The translations under genes were made by a program, and so were the position numbers. This document shows, piece after piece, positions 17,332 to 26,636 of a stretch of DNA of 64,000 nucleotides; position 1 is the stretch's first letter, and every line of letters begins with the position of its first letter. Under the pieces are notes generated by a model. That model saw only the letters and a list, made by a program, of their open reading frames with translations. It did not search any database and was not told where the DNA came from. Origin of the DNA: WRIS01 sp050945135 (lineage in GTDB: Bacteria > Actinomycetota > Coriobacteriia > Coriobacteriales > Eggerthellaceae); NCBI GenBank assembly GCA_050945135.1, contig JBMNSJ010000003.1, positions 1 to 64,000 of the forward strand, in the 5' to 3' direction.

Positions 17332-18254
17332 GAAGAATCCTCTCTCTCAGACAAAGACGGCGCGTTTGCCGAGAAATCATGTTCTGGCAAGGCATGCCAA
17401 AGCTCTTTACTGAAGGGGTGCTCGAGCAAATCAGGTGAAGAGAAATTTTGAACTGCGGTTTCTTCAACAACTGTGCCATCTTTAAACACCGCCACACGAT
17501 CTGCCACGCGTAAAGCGAGCTCGATATCGTGTGTGATAAGCAGCACACCCTTTCCTTCACCAGCAAACTCTCGGAAGTCCTCCATCGCTTTAACCGCAAG
17601 GTCTAAATCAAGCCCCGGGGTAGGTTCGTCGGCAATAATAAGCCGTGGATCGTCGATGAGAGCGCTAATCAGAAGAATTCGTCGCGCCATCCCTCCTGAA
17701 ATCTGATGCGGATAGAGCCGCTCTGCGGATTCATCTAAGTTGTACCGACGAAATAACTCGCGCTGCTTTTCGACTCGATGCGTTGAGCCTTTCGAAATTC
17801 CGCGAACTTGCTTGCCGATTCGCATCAAAGGATTAAGGTGAGTGATACTTTGTGGCACGAGTGAAATACCTTGCCCCCTCAATCGCGCCAAAGAGTTCGC
17901 ATCCTGCACTTCACCATCAAACCAAATCCTGCCTTGCACTTCCACATTTGGCTCAAACATTCCCATAAGGGTATCTGCAAGCAAGGTCTTACCTGACCCC
18001 GAAGCACCCACGAGGGCAAGAATTTCGCCAGCATGCACCGAAAGATTGAGATTATTGATGATGGATACCTGTTTGCGAGGAGCTCGGAAAGCCGAACGTT
18101 TCTCACGGTCATACATAGTAAAACCGATGCTGAGATCCTCAACAGTAATTAGATGATGACCGCCAAGATGCTGAGTCTCATGCGCATGGCTGTGCCCGTG
18201 GTGTTTCTGCGCTCGCTCGTGCGTTGAATGCTTATGATTGTAAACATCTTCCAT
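17325..18254 (-). CDS. ABC transporter ATPase with His-rich N-terminus, NikD/DppD-like
   Basis: A 309-residue ATPase with Walker A GASGSGKT, signature ISGG and Walker B LIIADEPTPGLD. The first 34 residues hold 11 histidines (positions 7, 9, 12, 18, 19, 21, 23, 25, 29, 33, 34), an unusual extension for this subunit and a likely metal-binding tail. I chose the ATG at 18254, which has GAGGTGG upstream. A GTG at 18269 overlapping the permease stop is the alternative. The His tail supports nickel (or cobalt) rather than peptide as substrate. Confidence 0.87.
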   Translation of the reverse strand: MEDVYNHKHSTHERAQKHHGHSHAHETQHLGGHHLITVEDLSIGFTMYDREKRSAFRAPRKQVSIINNLNLSVHAGEILALVGASGSGKTLLADTLMGMFEPNVEVQGRIWFDGEVQDANSLARLRGQGISLVPQSITHLNPLMRIGKQVRGISKGSTHRVEKQRELFRRYNLDESAERLYPHQISGGMARRILLISALIDDPRLIIADEPTPGLDLDLAVKAMEDFREFAGEGKGVLLITHDIELALRVADRVAVFKDGTVVEETAVQNFSSPDLLEHPFSKELWHALPEHDFSANAPSLSEREDSSC

Positions 18255-18265
18255 ATATGCCCACC

Positions 18266-19132
18266 TCACTCCTGCGCCGTATGAGGATCAATAAGCTTTC
18301 GTAAACTTGTTCCCGCCAAATCGAACAGCAGCACAACCGCTATAAGAGCGATGCCTGGAAACACAGCGAGCCACCACATTCCTGCAGATAGATAGCTCAT
18401 AGACTCACTGAGGATAATGCCGATTGCAGCTTGGTCGGGAGAGAGTCCAAAACCAAGGAAGGTTAGTGCCGCTTCGTGCAAGATAGCATGAGGAAAAAGA
18501 AGTATGAGTCCTACGAGAAACTGCGGAAATACATAAGGAAGCATATGATTAAGGGCAATGTGCAAGCGATTTTTTCCTAGCTTGCGGGCAACAGCCACGA
18601 AATCTGATTCTTTACACTGAAGTATCTCAGCACGCACAACGCGAGCAAGACTTGCCCAGTGCGTGAGAGCAACACCGATCGCCACACCCCAGAATCCCTT
18701 TCCAATCGCAAAAGAAATGAGCACCAACAAAATAATATGAGGAAGGCCCATCATAAGGTCAATCAACCAACTAACCACTGCATCTGCGCGTTTTCCGCCC
18801 AAGGCAGCAAGCGATCCCAGAATCAAAGCAATAATCGACGAAGTTCCCGCAGCAAGAAGCCCCACCAGTATGCTAGTCGACAATCCCGAGAGGGTACGCG
18901 TAAACATATCGCGGCCCATCCAATCAGTACCAAAAAAGTGCGCCAGACTCGGAGCCTGGTTCTTGTTAGAGAAATCTGAAGCATTCGCCACATCCCCCAA
19001 ACAGACTCCTGCTATCACAACACCCACCAAAGCAAGAACCGCTGCAACAAAAAGGATAGGACTCAAAAGACGATTGTCGATTCTTACTGATTTCGCCTGA
19101 TGAAGAACAGGAACCTCAGATGCTTTCGCCAT
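18266..19132 (-). CDS. ABC transporter permease, NikC/DppC-like
   Basis: A 288-residue permease with an N-terminal membrane helix, then a periplasmic segment (FGTDWMGRDMFTR) typical of DppC/OppC/NikC, and the cytoplasmic coupling loop (RVVRAEILQCKESDFVAVAR). It has about six membrane helices. The ATG at 19132 overlaps the preceding permease gene by 17 bases and follows a strong GGGAGGGGGAG site. Confidence 0.9.
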   Translation of the reverse strand: MAKASEVPVLHQAKSVRIDNRLLSPILFVAAVLALVGVVIAGVCLGDVANASDFSNKNQAPSLAHFFGTDWMGRDMFTRTLSGLSTSILVGLLAAGTSSIIALILGSLAALGGKRADAVVSWLIDLMMGLPHIILLVLISFAIGKGFWGVAIGVALTHWASLARVVRAEILQCKESDFVAVARKLGKNRLHIALNHMLPYVFPQFLVGLILLFPHAILHEAALTFLGFGLSPDQAAIGIILSESMSYLSAGMWWLAVFPGIALIAVVLLFDLAGTSLRKLIDPHTAQE

Positions 19133-20108
19133 TTTGCTCCCCCTCCCTCATGCGCGGGTCAATAACTCCATACAAAATATTTGCAACGAAGTTGCCTCCG
19201 AACACCAAAGCTGCCGACACGAGCGCGATTCCTGCAAGCAAAGCCACATCGCCTCCGAGACCAGCTGTTACCGCAGCTTGACCAAGACCGGGATACGAAA
19301 AAACCTGCTCCACTAAAACCGAGCCGCCGAAAATCTCGGAAATCGAGGCAAACTGTAAGGTTAAGGCCGGAAGAGCAAGGTTGCGTAAACCATGATGACG
19401 AAGGGCTTGCCAACGACTCTCACCGCGTGCAAGAGCAAAGCGGACATAATCGCTTTCCATGACATCAATTGTTTTTTCGCGCGTATGCAAGGCAATTCCC
19501 GCCACTCCGATTAACGAGAGCGTAAGTGCAGGCAGAATCATATGGTGAAGTGAATCGAATATGGTTACATCAACAGCTGCAACCCCAATGGGTGCAGAAA
19601 ACCCAAAAGGAAACCAGCCCAAGACAACTGAGAATACGATGAGGAATATGAGTGCCAACCAGAATGTGGGCGTCGAAGAGAGGGTATAGCAGTAAAGCTT
19701 GATAACTTTATCAAAAGCCTTGCCACGATACATGCCGGCAAGCAAGCCAAGAACGAATCCCAGTACGCCACTAGTAATCCAAGCCAAGCCCATTAAGGCA
19801 AGCGAATTCAAGGCGCGTGTGGCAATAACGTTTGTCACAGAATCGTTGTAGCGCAACGAAGTACCCATGTCTCCCTGCAAAAGCGAAGAAGCCCAGTTTA
19901 TATAACGCTCCCACATAGGAGTATCAGCGCCCCAATAGCTGCTAAGCGCGGCTTTTTTCTCTTCGCTCATGTTTATATATGCTACCTGGCCAACATTAGC
20001 CTGCACCGGATCGATTGGCGAGATACTCACAAGAAAAAAGACCACCATACTAACGGCAATCATGAGCAAAACAAAACGAAGAAAGGTGCGTCCAATGAAG
20101 CGATACAT
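19116..20108 (-). CDS. ABC transporter permease, NikB/DppB-like
   Basis: A 330-residue permease with the family N-terminus (FIGRTFLRFVLLMIAVSMVVF) and loop motif DPVQANVGQ. The coupling loop TREKTIDVMESDYVRFALARG is clear. About six membrane helices. It is the first gene after the binding protein and is separated from it by 150 bases containing a strong stem-loop. Confidence 0.9.
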   Translation of the reverse strand: MYRFIGRTFLRFVLLMIAVSMVVFFLVSISPIDPVQANVGQVAYINMSEEKKAALSSYWGADTPMWERYINWASSLLQGDMGTSLRYNDSVTNVIATRALNSLALMGLAWITSGVLGFVLGLLAGMYRGKAFDKVIKLYCYTLSSTPTFWLALIFLIVFSVVLGWFPFGFSAPIGVAAVDVTIFDSLHHMILPALTLSLIGVAGIALHTREKTIDVMESDYVRFALARGESRWQALRHHGLRNLALPALTLQFASISEIFGGSVLVEQVFSYPGLGQAAVTAGLGGDVALLAGIALVSAALVFGGNFVANILYGVIDPRMREGEQNGESI

Positions 20109-20199
20109 ATCGTTTTATCCTTTAAGGAAATGATACGAAAGCACTTTTTGCAGCGATCTATCGCGCAAAACAAAACAGGTCATCATGTTCACCTTACAG

Positions 20200-20236
20200 C
20201 ATCACGGTAGACGCCCTGCAAAGATCTACCGTGATG
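20200..20236 (-). promoter_or_regulatory. Stem-loop between the binding-protein gene and permease genes
   Basis: CATCACGGTAGA (20200-20211) pairs perfectly with TCTACCGTGATG (20225-20236). No U-run follows on the minus strand, so full termination is unlikely. A stable hairpin 3' of the binding-protein gene is the usual arrangement for keeping binding protein in excess over membrane components by protecting mRNA or partly stopping transcription. The role is inferred. Confidence 0.6.
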
Positions 20237-20257
20237 AAGCTTCTAGGCTTGAGCACA

Positions 20258-21904
20258 CTAGGCATCCCAAGACCACCTATCAACATTGTTGACCAGCGAC
20301 CAACCATGCCCATGCGGGTGAGGTTTTTGCTCAGCCACATCAAGGCCTTTACGCTTGAAATACAGGTGATCCACGTTAACCAACCATACCCAGCTAGCTT
20401 CACCTTGTGGCGCTGGCCCACTCTTACCATCCCACTGAGCTTTATGCCATAAGTCATATGAATCGGCAATCTCTGGCGTAGCCAAAGCCTCATCAAAATA
20501 GGCATCGCTCGTTGGCGAATTATAGCCAGAAAAGTTTCCCCAACCGCTCGAGTAATTCAGCTCGTATAACTCGGTGGGAGAATTTGAGCCCCAACCCCAC
20601 AGTATAGGATCGCTGAACTGACGTGGGTATATATCATCCCAGCTGAGTCCTTCGGTTTTCACACTGATGCCAAGCTCACTCATCTGGTTTGAGAACTCTG
20701 TCGCCAAAGCTTGGCGCGTAGAATCTCCCGCAGAGTACACAAGCGTAAAGGCTGCCAGCTGACCTTCTTTCTCAAGAATGCCTTCAGAGTTTTTCTTCCA
20801 TCCCGCTTCGTCAAGAATTTGTTGCGCCTTTTCGCGATTAGTATCTACCTTCATATCCTCTGTTGCCCAGGGCATACCATCGCACACGCTATAGGCAGGT
20901 GAACCGTAGCCGTTTAAGACATTGGTAACCATCGCCTCGCGATCGAGAGCATAATTCATGGCTTTACGCAGACCCTCATCTCGCGTTACCTCATTTCCTG
21001 CTGGATACTCAACAGAGCCATCTGCACGAAGAGAACCTGTTGGACCCATTGGCAAAGAAATCCCTCGACTATCAACTGTTTCGCAAGCTAGAAGCTCAAA
21101 ACCTTCCACCTCTTGATTGCTGAAGGCAGAGCTTGTAAATGCGATGTCGATTTCACCAGAGCGAACGGCAGCCAAGGCGGCATCCTCTTCCATAAACACT
21201 ACAATTACCTTTTTCATGCGGGGCGCTTCACCATAATAATCCGGGTTGGCAACCAAGATTATCTGCTGACCCTCATCCCACTGTTCAAGCAAATAGCGAC
21301 CAGAACCAATAGGGCTCCGTCCATAGCTTTCACTATACGCATGCTCGGGCACGATTCCCACAACCGCCAAAGTGTAAAGCAATGCATTGTAGGGCTTTTC
21401 CATGTCAATAACCAGGGTATGTGCGTCTTCAGCATGCGCATCTTTAATCATGCTTAAATCGATTTCAGAGCCTTCCGAGTTCAGAATGCCTCGGATGGTG
21501 AATGCAGCATCATCTGCGGTTACAGGCTCTCCATCAGAGAATGTTACATCGTCACGTAAAGTAAAGGTCCAACGCATACCATCATCGCTACAGTCATACG
21601 ACGTGGCAAGGTCAAGCCCGAAGCTCATATCAGCATTAGTGGTTATGAGCGTGCTTTGGATAAGCGGTTCATGCACGTGCTCACCTGCGCCCCAAGAAAT
21701 AAGAGGATCAAAGCCAGCGGCAGGTTCGCTTCCTGTATTCATCGCAATGATAACTTGATCGCCCGCTTCGCTACTTTTTGAGCCAGCTGAGGATGACGAT
21801 CCCGACGAACAAGATGCCAGCAATCCACCAAAAGATAAACTCGCAATCCCAACGCCAGCGAGTTTGAGAAAATCACGACGAGCAGTGTACATCATAGCTT
21901 TCAT
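20258..21904 (-). CDS. Solute-binding lipoprotein of nickel/peptide ABC transporter (SBP_bac_5)
   Basis: A 548-residue family-5 binding protein. The N-terminus has both a twin-arginine-like motif (RRDFLKLAG, residues 9-17) and a lipobox (LLASC, Cys32), suggesting Tat export and lipid anchoring. Family motifs include WTFTLRDDVTFSDGEPVTADDAAF (split: WTFTLRDDVTFSDG, then EPVTADDAAF). The C-terminus holds HPHGHG, a His cluster consistent with metal binding. ATGs at 21904, 21895 and 21892 are possible; AAGGAG is 2, 11 and 14 bases away. The NikR-like sites upstream favour nickel. Confidence 0.88.
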   Translation of the reverse strand: MKAMMYTARRDFLKLAGVGIASLSFGGLLASCSSGSSSSAGSKSSEAGDQVIIAMNTGSEPAAGFDPLISWGAGEHVHEPLIQSTLITTNADMSFGLDLATSYDCSDDGMRWTFTLRDDVTFSDGEPVTADDAAFTIRGILNSEGSEIDLSMIKDAHAEDAHTLVIDMEKPYNALLYTLAVVGIVPEHAYSESYGRSPIGSGRYLLEQWDEGQQIILVANPDYYGEAPRMKKVIVVFMEEDAALAAVRSGEIDIAFTSSAFSNQEVEGFELLACETVDSRGISLPMGPTGSLRADGSVEYPAGNEVTRDEGLRKAMNYALDREAMVTNVLNGYGSPAYSVCDGMPWATEDMKVDTNREKAQQILDEAGWKKNSEGILEKEGQLAAFTLVYSAGDSTRQALATEFSNQMSELGISVKTEGLSWDDIYPRQFSDPILWGWGSNSPTELYELNYSSGWGNFSGYNSPTSDAYFDEALATPEIADSYDLWHKAQWDGKSGPAPQGEASWVWLVNVDHLYFKRKGLDVAEQKPHPHGHGWSLVNNVDRWSWDA

Positions 21905-21991
21905 CTCTCCTTACGAGTAGTCACGCAAACTACGCTTGTACCACCATAAAGCTGTGCGAACAAGCGGTTTTAAACGTTCTAAGATTTCTGA

Positions 21992-22018
21992 GTGTTATGA
22001 AATCTTGATTAGTAACAC
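21992..22018 (-). promoter_or_regulatory. NikR-like operator, proximal dyad
   Basis: GTGTTAT-N13-GTAACAC. It differs at one position from the palindrome GTGTTAC-N13/14-GTAACAC that I recall as the NikR site in Desulfovibrio-type bacteria. It lies about 90 bases upstream of the binding-protein gene and directly downstream of a TATTAT -10 candidate (22019-22024, minus strand). No nikR gene is in the window. Confidence 0.65.
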
Positions 22019-22043
22019 ATAATAGCATCACCATTCGCAAAGC

Positions 22044-22070
22044 GTGTTACGAATTTCATTTTCTTAACAT
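22044..22070 (-). promoter_or_regulatory. NikR-like operator, distal dyad
   Basis: GTGTTAC-N13-TTAACAT: one perfect half-site and one with two outer mismatches, at the same 13-base spacing as the first dyad. The dyad centres are 52 bp apart, about five helical turns, and the two sites bracket the candidate -10 at 22019-22024, a layout suited to cooperative repression. Confidence 0.6.
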
Positions 22071-22145
22071 CAGTTCTGTGAACGGTCGTCACCCAATTGC
22101 TTAATGCTGGCAACTTTTCCGAAGAAAGATTGCAATGGACGATAA

Positions 22146-24269
22146 CTAGCTTATAAGAGGAATCTGCCCTGTTTCAACGATGTGTAGCAAAGCGTCTTCG
22201 TCCAGAATTGGCACGCCCAATTTCTGGGCTTTATCATACTTTGACCCCGCCGCTTCACCAGCAACAAGGTAATTTGTCTTCGAAGACACGCTCCCAGAAA
22301 CCTTCGCACCACGTGCCTTAAGCAAAGACCCCGCTTCGTCTCGCGTCAAGCCACTTTTCACCAAACTACCCGTGAGGACAAAGCTTAAGCCACTCAACGT
22401 TTGAGGCAGACGATTGTCTTCAGAAAGCACTTCTTCCATGGTGACTCCAAGAGCCCTCAAACGTTCGACTACAGCACGATTATCTGGGGTATCCAAGAAG
22501 CGCCTGATGCTTTTTGCAATAATTAAGCCAATGCCATCGATTGCAGCTAAGTCTTCTTCACTAGCCTCATAAAGAGCGTCAATCGAGGGATAATCAGCAA
22601 CAACTGCCTCAGCAAGAGTTTTTCCCACATGCCGCATGCCAAGCCCAAACACAACACGAGCAAAGCTTCGCGATTTACTCTCATCGATAGCGAGCACAAG
22701 CTTTTTTGCAAGAGTTTCACCCAAGCGGATTGCCTCGCCCTCTTTATTAAGACGTCCCATATCAAGTGAACTGAGAATCTTTTCATCAAGAAGGTAGTAG
22801 TCGGCAACATCGGTCAGATGACCTGCATCTATCAGGCGAGATACAATCTCTTCTCCCATTCCATCAATATCCATGGCACCACGACTTGCCCAATGAAGCA
22901 AACGCTCGAGCGCTTGCGCAGGACAATCAATGGAAATACAACGAAACGCTGCCTCCCCCTCTTCGCGTTCAATGATTGAACCACAACTTGGGCAGTGCCT
23001 TGGCATGCACCAGGGTACAGCACTATCTGGGCGAAGGCTCATCACCGGACCTAAAACTTCGGGAATCACATCACCCGCCTTACGTACAACGACAATATCT
23101 CCTATTCGCACATCCTTGCGATGAATTTCATCGATGTTGTGCAGCGTTGCCCGCGAAACTACCGAACCAGCTACAAGCACCGGCTTAAGCTCGGCAACCG
23201 GCGTACACGCTCCGGTACGACCAACCTGCACCGTAATATCGAGCAGCTCAGTAGTTTTTTCTTCTGGGGGAAACTTGAAAGCGATAGCCCATCGTGGAGC
23301 GCGCGCTGTTGCACCCATACTTTTTTGCTGGGCGAAAGAATCTACCTTAATAACTACTCCGTCAATCTCGTAGGGAAGATCCTCGCGACGCGAGAGCGCC
23401 CTTTCACAAAACTCGTAAATCTCTTCTGAGTTTGTGCAACGTTTAACGTCTGGATTAACATGAAAACCAGCAGCCCGAAGCCACTCCAGTAATGCCCACT
23501 GTCCATCAGCGGCAATAGTTGTTTCATCAGCGATTGCATAGATAAAGGTTGCCAAATCTCTTGATGCAGTAACCTGCGGGTCTTTCTGTCGAAGACTTCC
23601 TGCGGCTGCATTTCGAGGGTTAGCGAAGGCGGGCTTGCCTTGCTTTTCTGACTCTTGATTAAGCGATTCAAAGCTCGCTTTTGGCATATATACTTCACCG
23701 CGCAGTTCGATGGCTGCAGCTGAGTCAGCTAACTGAACCAAGCTCTCCGCCCGTAAACGCAAGGGTATATCTTTTACCGTTCGGATATTTGCAGTAACAT
23801 CTTCGCCAGTAACGCCGTCACCTCGCGTAGCGGCACGCGATAGTGAGCCTCCATCGTAGCTGAGCGCAATTGAAGAACCATCAATCTTGAGCTCGCACAC
23901 TACTGGCACCATATGCCCAAAGAAATCTTGCACACGCTGAATCCAAGCATCCAGCTCGCCAACATCCATTGCATTGTCAAGCGAATACATACGCTGTTGA
24001 TGGACAACTGGGGCAAACTGCTCTCCTACATAACCCCCAATTCGCTGGGTGGGCGAATGCGGGTCATAATACTCAGGATGAGCTTCTTCAAGCTCTGTAA
24101 GCTCACGCATGAGGGAATCGAAAGCCGCATCAGAGATAACCGGAGCATCCTGGGCGTAGTACAGATAACTATTGTGTTCGATTTCCTTTCTCAGTTTTTC
24201 GATAAGGCTTTTTACCTCATTATCTGGAGAAACATCATCATCATCGAACAGAGAGCTCTGCTGCACCAT
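22146..24269 (-). CDS. ligA: NAD-dependent DNA ligase
   Basis: The 707-residue ligase seals nicks using NAD+. The order is Ia domain, adenylation domain with the catalytic lysine K128 in CELKIDGSS, OB fold, zinc finger (CPSCGS... RCISIDCPAQ, four Cys), helix-hairpin-helix repeats and a C-terminal BRCT domain (LSGLSFVLTGSLVKSGLTRD). Length and motifs are normal, and the protein appears complete. Confidence 0.97.
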   Translation of the reverse strand: MVQQSSLFDDDDVSPDNEVKSLIEKLRKEIEHNSYLYYAQDAPVISDAAFDSLMRELTELEEAHPEYYDPHSPTQRIGGYVGEQFAPVVHQQRMYSLDNAMDVGELDAWIQRVQDFFGHMVPVVCELKIDGSSIALSYDGGSLSRAATRGDGVTGEDVTANIRTVKDIPLRLRAESLVQLADSAAAIELRGEVYMPKASFESLNQESEKQGKPAFANPRNAAAGSLRQKDPQVTASRDLATFIYAIADETTIAADGQWALLEWLRAAGFHVNPDVKRCTNSEEIYEFCERALSRREDLPYEIDGVVIKVDSFAQQKSMGATARAPRWAIAFKFPPEEKTTELLDITVQVGRTGACTPVAELKPVLVAGSVVSRATLHNIDEIHRKDVRIGDIVVVRKAGDVIPEVLGPVMSLRPDSAVPWCMPRHCPSCGSIIEREEGEAAFRCISIDCPAQALERLLHWASRGAMDIDGMGEEIVSRLIDAGHLTDVADYYLLDEKILSSLDMGRLNKEGEAIRLGETLAKKLVLAIDESKSRSFARVVFGLGMRHVGKTLAEAVVADYPSIDALYEASEEDLAAIDGIGLIIAKSIRRFLDTPDNRAVVERLRALGVTMEEVLSEDNRLPQTLSGLSFVLTGSLVKSGLTRDEAGSLLKARGAKVSGSVSSKTNYLVAGEAAGSKYDKAQKLGVPILDEDALLHIVETGQIPLIS

Positions 24270-24367
24270 CTAAACCCTTCCCTTGCACATACGCTATAAA
24301 CTCACCGCAAACCGCAGTGTTTTCCTGTGGCTTATTGTAGCGTGATTCCGGGAATGTATTTTATAGA

Positions 24368-24895
24368 TTATTCCCAATTCGCATTCTCGGCATTCCAGCC
24401 AAACATAATGAGGGTAAATCCTCGAAGGATAAGGAAAATTGCGATATAGATAATAAAGCTGGCAGGCACAAAGAAGAAACAAAACGCGATAATGATTTCA
24501 AGAATACCTGAGAACAAAATCCATCCCCACATTGGGATGCCAACCTTTTTTGCACGGAATGCAGCAACACATTCATAGGCTCCAAAGAGCAATACAAAAA
24601 TACCAACAACCCACGGAATAACACCTGCAAGTACTATTGGGTGGACAAGAAACATCAATCCCAAAACAATGTCGAGGATTGCATAAAAGATGGTCCAACC
24701 TGACGCTAATCCCGTCTTATGAAAACGCGCATACGTGATGATATTGAAGATACCCGCTACGACAAAAAACGCTCCCGCAAACGAGGTTAATACGACAAGC
24801 GATTCTAAAGGAGAGAAGAAAAATACCCCTCCACACAACAGCAATAAAGCCCCCGCAAGAATCAAACCCCAATCGTGCCTTTTGCTTTTTTCCAT
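24368..24895 (-). CDS. HdeD/DUF308-like membrane protein
   Basis: A 175-residue protein with six short hydrophobic segments in three similar pairs (for example GALLLLCGGVFFFSPLESLV and DIVLGLMFLVHPIVLAGVIP), the repeat pattern of the DUF308/HdeD family, which is linked to acid resistance in enterobacteria. The function here is unknown. It stands alone, with about 100 bases to ligA and 235 bases to nnrD. I see no further gene in those gaps. Confidence 0.75.
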   Translation of the reverse strand: MEKSKRHDWGLILAGALLLLCGGVFFFSPLESLVVLTSFAGAFFVVAGIFNIITYARFHKTGLASGWTIFYAILDIVLGLMFLVHPIVLAGVIPWVVGIFVLLFGAYECVAAFRAKKVGIPMWGWILFSGILEIIIAFCFFFVPASFIIYIAIFLILRGFTLIMFGWNAENANWE

Positions 24896-25128
24896 AACCC
24901 GAACCCCTTTAATCCATATCCTTTTAACTGGGTTTCATTTTACGGAAGCTTTTGCGCATATCTCGCTCGTGAAGGCTCCGTTACGCCTGAGATGGTTTCT
25001 CGTTACCGGGGAGTTACCGCAGAAAAGTATAAACGCGTTGCCTGATTACTGATATCTCAAAGCACTATTCGTTTTTGACGCGAACTCATCTCATGACTTA
25101 TATAGTGCACTCGCGCTGGAGCTGCGCC

Positions 25129-26007
25129 TTAGGAGCAATCACGGAATCGCAGGAGTCCTTTAAAGGCTTCAGGGATGTGGGCAATCACATCTTCTGCGGT
25201 AACCGAAATTTCAGTCAGTTTATGCGCTGCACAACGTCCAGCCTTGGCATGAACGATTACGCCAAGCACCGCAGAATCAAAAGCATCTATTCCCTGTGCT
25301 AAAAACGCACCAATGATGCCTGAGAGCACATCTCCCGTGCCTGCTTTCGCAAGGGCTGGACTACCTTGAGAAAGAGAAAAGACTTGTTCACCATCAGAGA
25401 TAAAGGTATTGGGTCCTTTTAGAATCACTATAGCTTCATAGGCCAGCGCAAGCGCGTAGGTAAGCTGAGCTGGATCATCTATCGGTAGACCATCTGGTTT
25501 TGCCAGGATTGCCGCCTCTCCCTCATGCGGGGTAAGGATGGTGGCATAGCCTTCCTTTTTTCGAGAAGTGCACAATGCACGCGCATCAACTTCAATTAAG
25601 GCATGCAGTCCACCCCCATCAACAAGAACGGGGGCTTTTGCTTTTTTGAGAACAGTCTTCGTGGTGTCCTGCTCACCCTTTTTTCCTGCATCATATCCTG
25701 GACCTACAACATAAGCACAAGGATGATTCGTTTGCGTAGCAACAAAGTCAGATTCGGTAATTTCTTTGCGCGGGCGCACAACCACAGAAGGGCATCGACC
25801 CTGAATAAGGGGCACAACCGGAGACGCAGTATACACCTGCGTGTACCCTGCTCCTGCACGCTGACTTGCTTGTGCAGCTAGAATTGCTGCGCCAGGATAT
25901 AACTCGCTGCCAGCAAAGAGTAGCATTTTTCCGCGAGAGTATTTGTTTGCGTCGTCTGCGGGTATTGGCAAGAGAGAAGCTAGTTTTACCTCATCATAGT
26001 TGTTCAT
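25129..26007 (-). CDS. nnrD: ADP-dependent NAD(P)H-hydrate dehydratase
   Basis: The 292-residue ribokinase-like enzyme repairs damaged (hydrated) NADH and NADPH. The motifs KYSRGKMLLFAGS, TPHEGEAAIL and the catalytic GSPALAKAGTGDVLSGIIG are present. Only the dehydratase (YjeF C-terminal) domain is encoded; the epimerase domain often fused to it is missing here. The ATG at 26007 overlaps the acpS end by 14 bases and has GGAGGAAAA upstream. Confidence 0.9.
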   Translation of the reverse strand: MNNYDEVKLASLLPIPADDANKYSRGKMLLFAGSELYPGAAILAAQASQRAGAGYTQVYTASPVVPLIQGRCPSVVVRPRKEITESDFVATQTNHPCAYVVGPGYDAGKKGEQDTTKTVLKKAKAPVLVDGGGLHALIEVDARALCTSRKKEGYATILTPHEGEAAILAKPDGLPIDDPAQLTYALALAYEAIVILKGPNTFISDGEQVFSLSQGSPALAKAGTGDVLSGIIGAFLAQGIDAFDSAVLGVIVHAKAGRCAAHKLTEISVTAEDVIAHIPEAFKGLLRFRDCS

Positions 26008-26554
26008 CGGAGTTTTCCTCCTCAAGCTGTTCGTTAGGACTTGGCTTATCCATTTCATCTAAGAGAGAGCGTGCTTCTTTGAATTGCTTGGCAAGTTCAG
26101 CCATAGGATCAACCTTCTCTTCAGCAACTTTCACTGATACCTGTGTGATTGCCATCGCGCAAGCCACTGCGTCTTGGTGGGTATAAGAAAGCGACAGAGG
26201 CATTTCAAGAACGCCGTAAGACTCTGCTACCTCTTTTGCGCGCCCCTTCAAGATTACCAAAGGCCTTCCTTTTTTAGTGCGTCCCACCTCAATATCGCGT
26301 GGTCCAATGCCTTCAGAAAAACCCGTTCCAAGAGCTTTTAGCACTGCCTCTTTTGCGGCAAATCGCATAGCAAAATGAGTCTCTGGCGAGGATTTTTTAA
26401 GGCAGTATGCGCGCTCATCTTCTGAAAATATTTTGTTCACAAAGCTTGGAGTACGCTCGATAATACGAGCCATGCGGGCAATCTCAACGATATCAACACC
26501 AAGACCAACTTGTCCTTGTGCTATTGCCTCATCGAAGCTTGGCGAAGGTCGCAT
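25994..26554 (-). CDS. acpS: Holo-[acyl-carrier-protein] synthase with C-terminal extension
   Basis: The enzyme moves phosphopantetheine from CoA to acyl carrier protein. The core reads GLGVDIVEIARM (metal-binding Asp) and FAAKEAVLKALGTGF (catalytic Glu/Lys), then LSLSYTHQDAVACAMAI. About 45 extra acidic, helix-forming residues follow the usual end. The start is uncertain: ATG 26554 has a weak site, and an in-frame TTG at 26644 would add 30 polar residues and overlap the end of glmS. About 186 residues as given, against 120-130 usually. Confidence 0.85.
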   Translation of the reverse strand: MRPSPSFDEAIAQGQVGLGVDIVEIARMARIIERTPSFVNKIFSEDERAYCLKKSSPETHFAMRFAAKEAVLKALGTGFSEGIGPRDIEVGRTKKGRPLVILKGRAKEVAESYGVLEMPLSLSYTHQDAVACAMAITQVSVKVAEEKVDPMAELAKQFKEARSLLDEMDKPSPNEQLEEENSDEQL

Positions 26555-26636
26555 CTCTTCTTCTTCAACAGAAGGAGAAACAGGCTGATCATCCTTTTGT
26601 TCGATAGGCTGGTCTTCGCTTTTAGTATGCTTCTCT

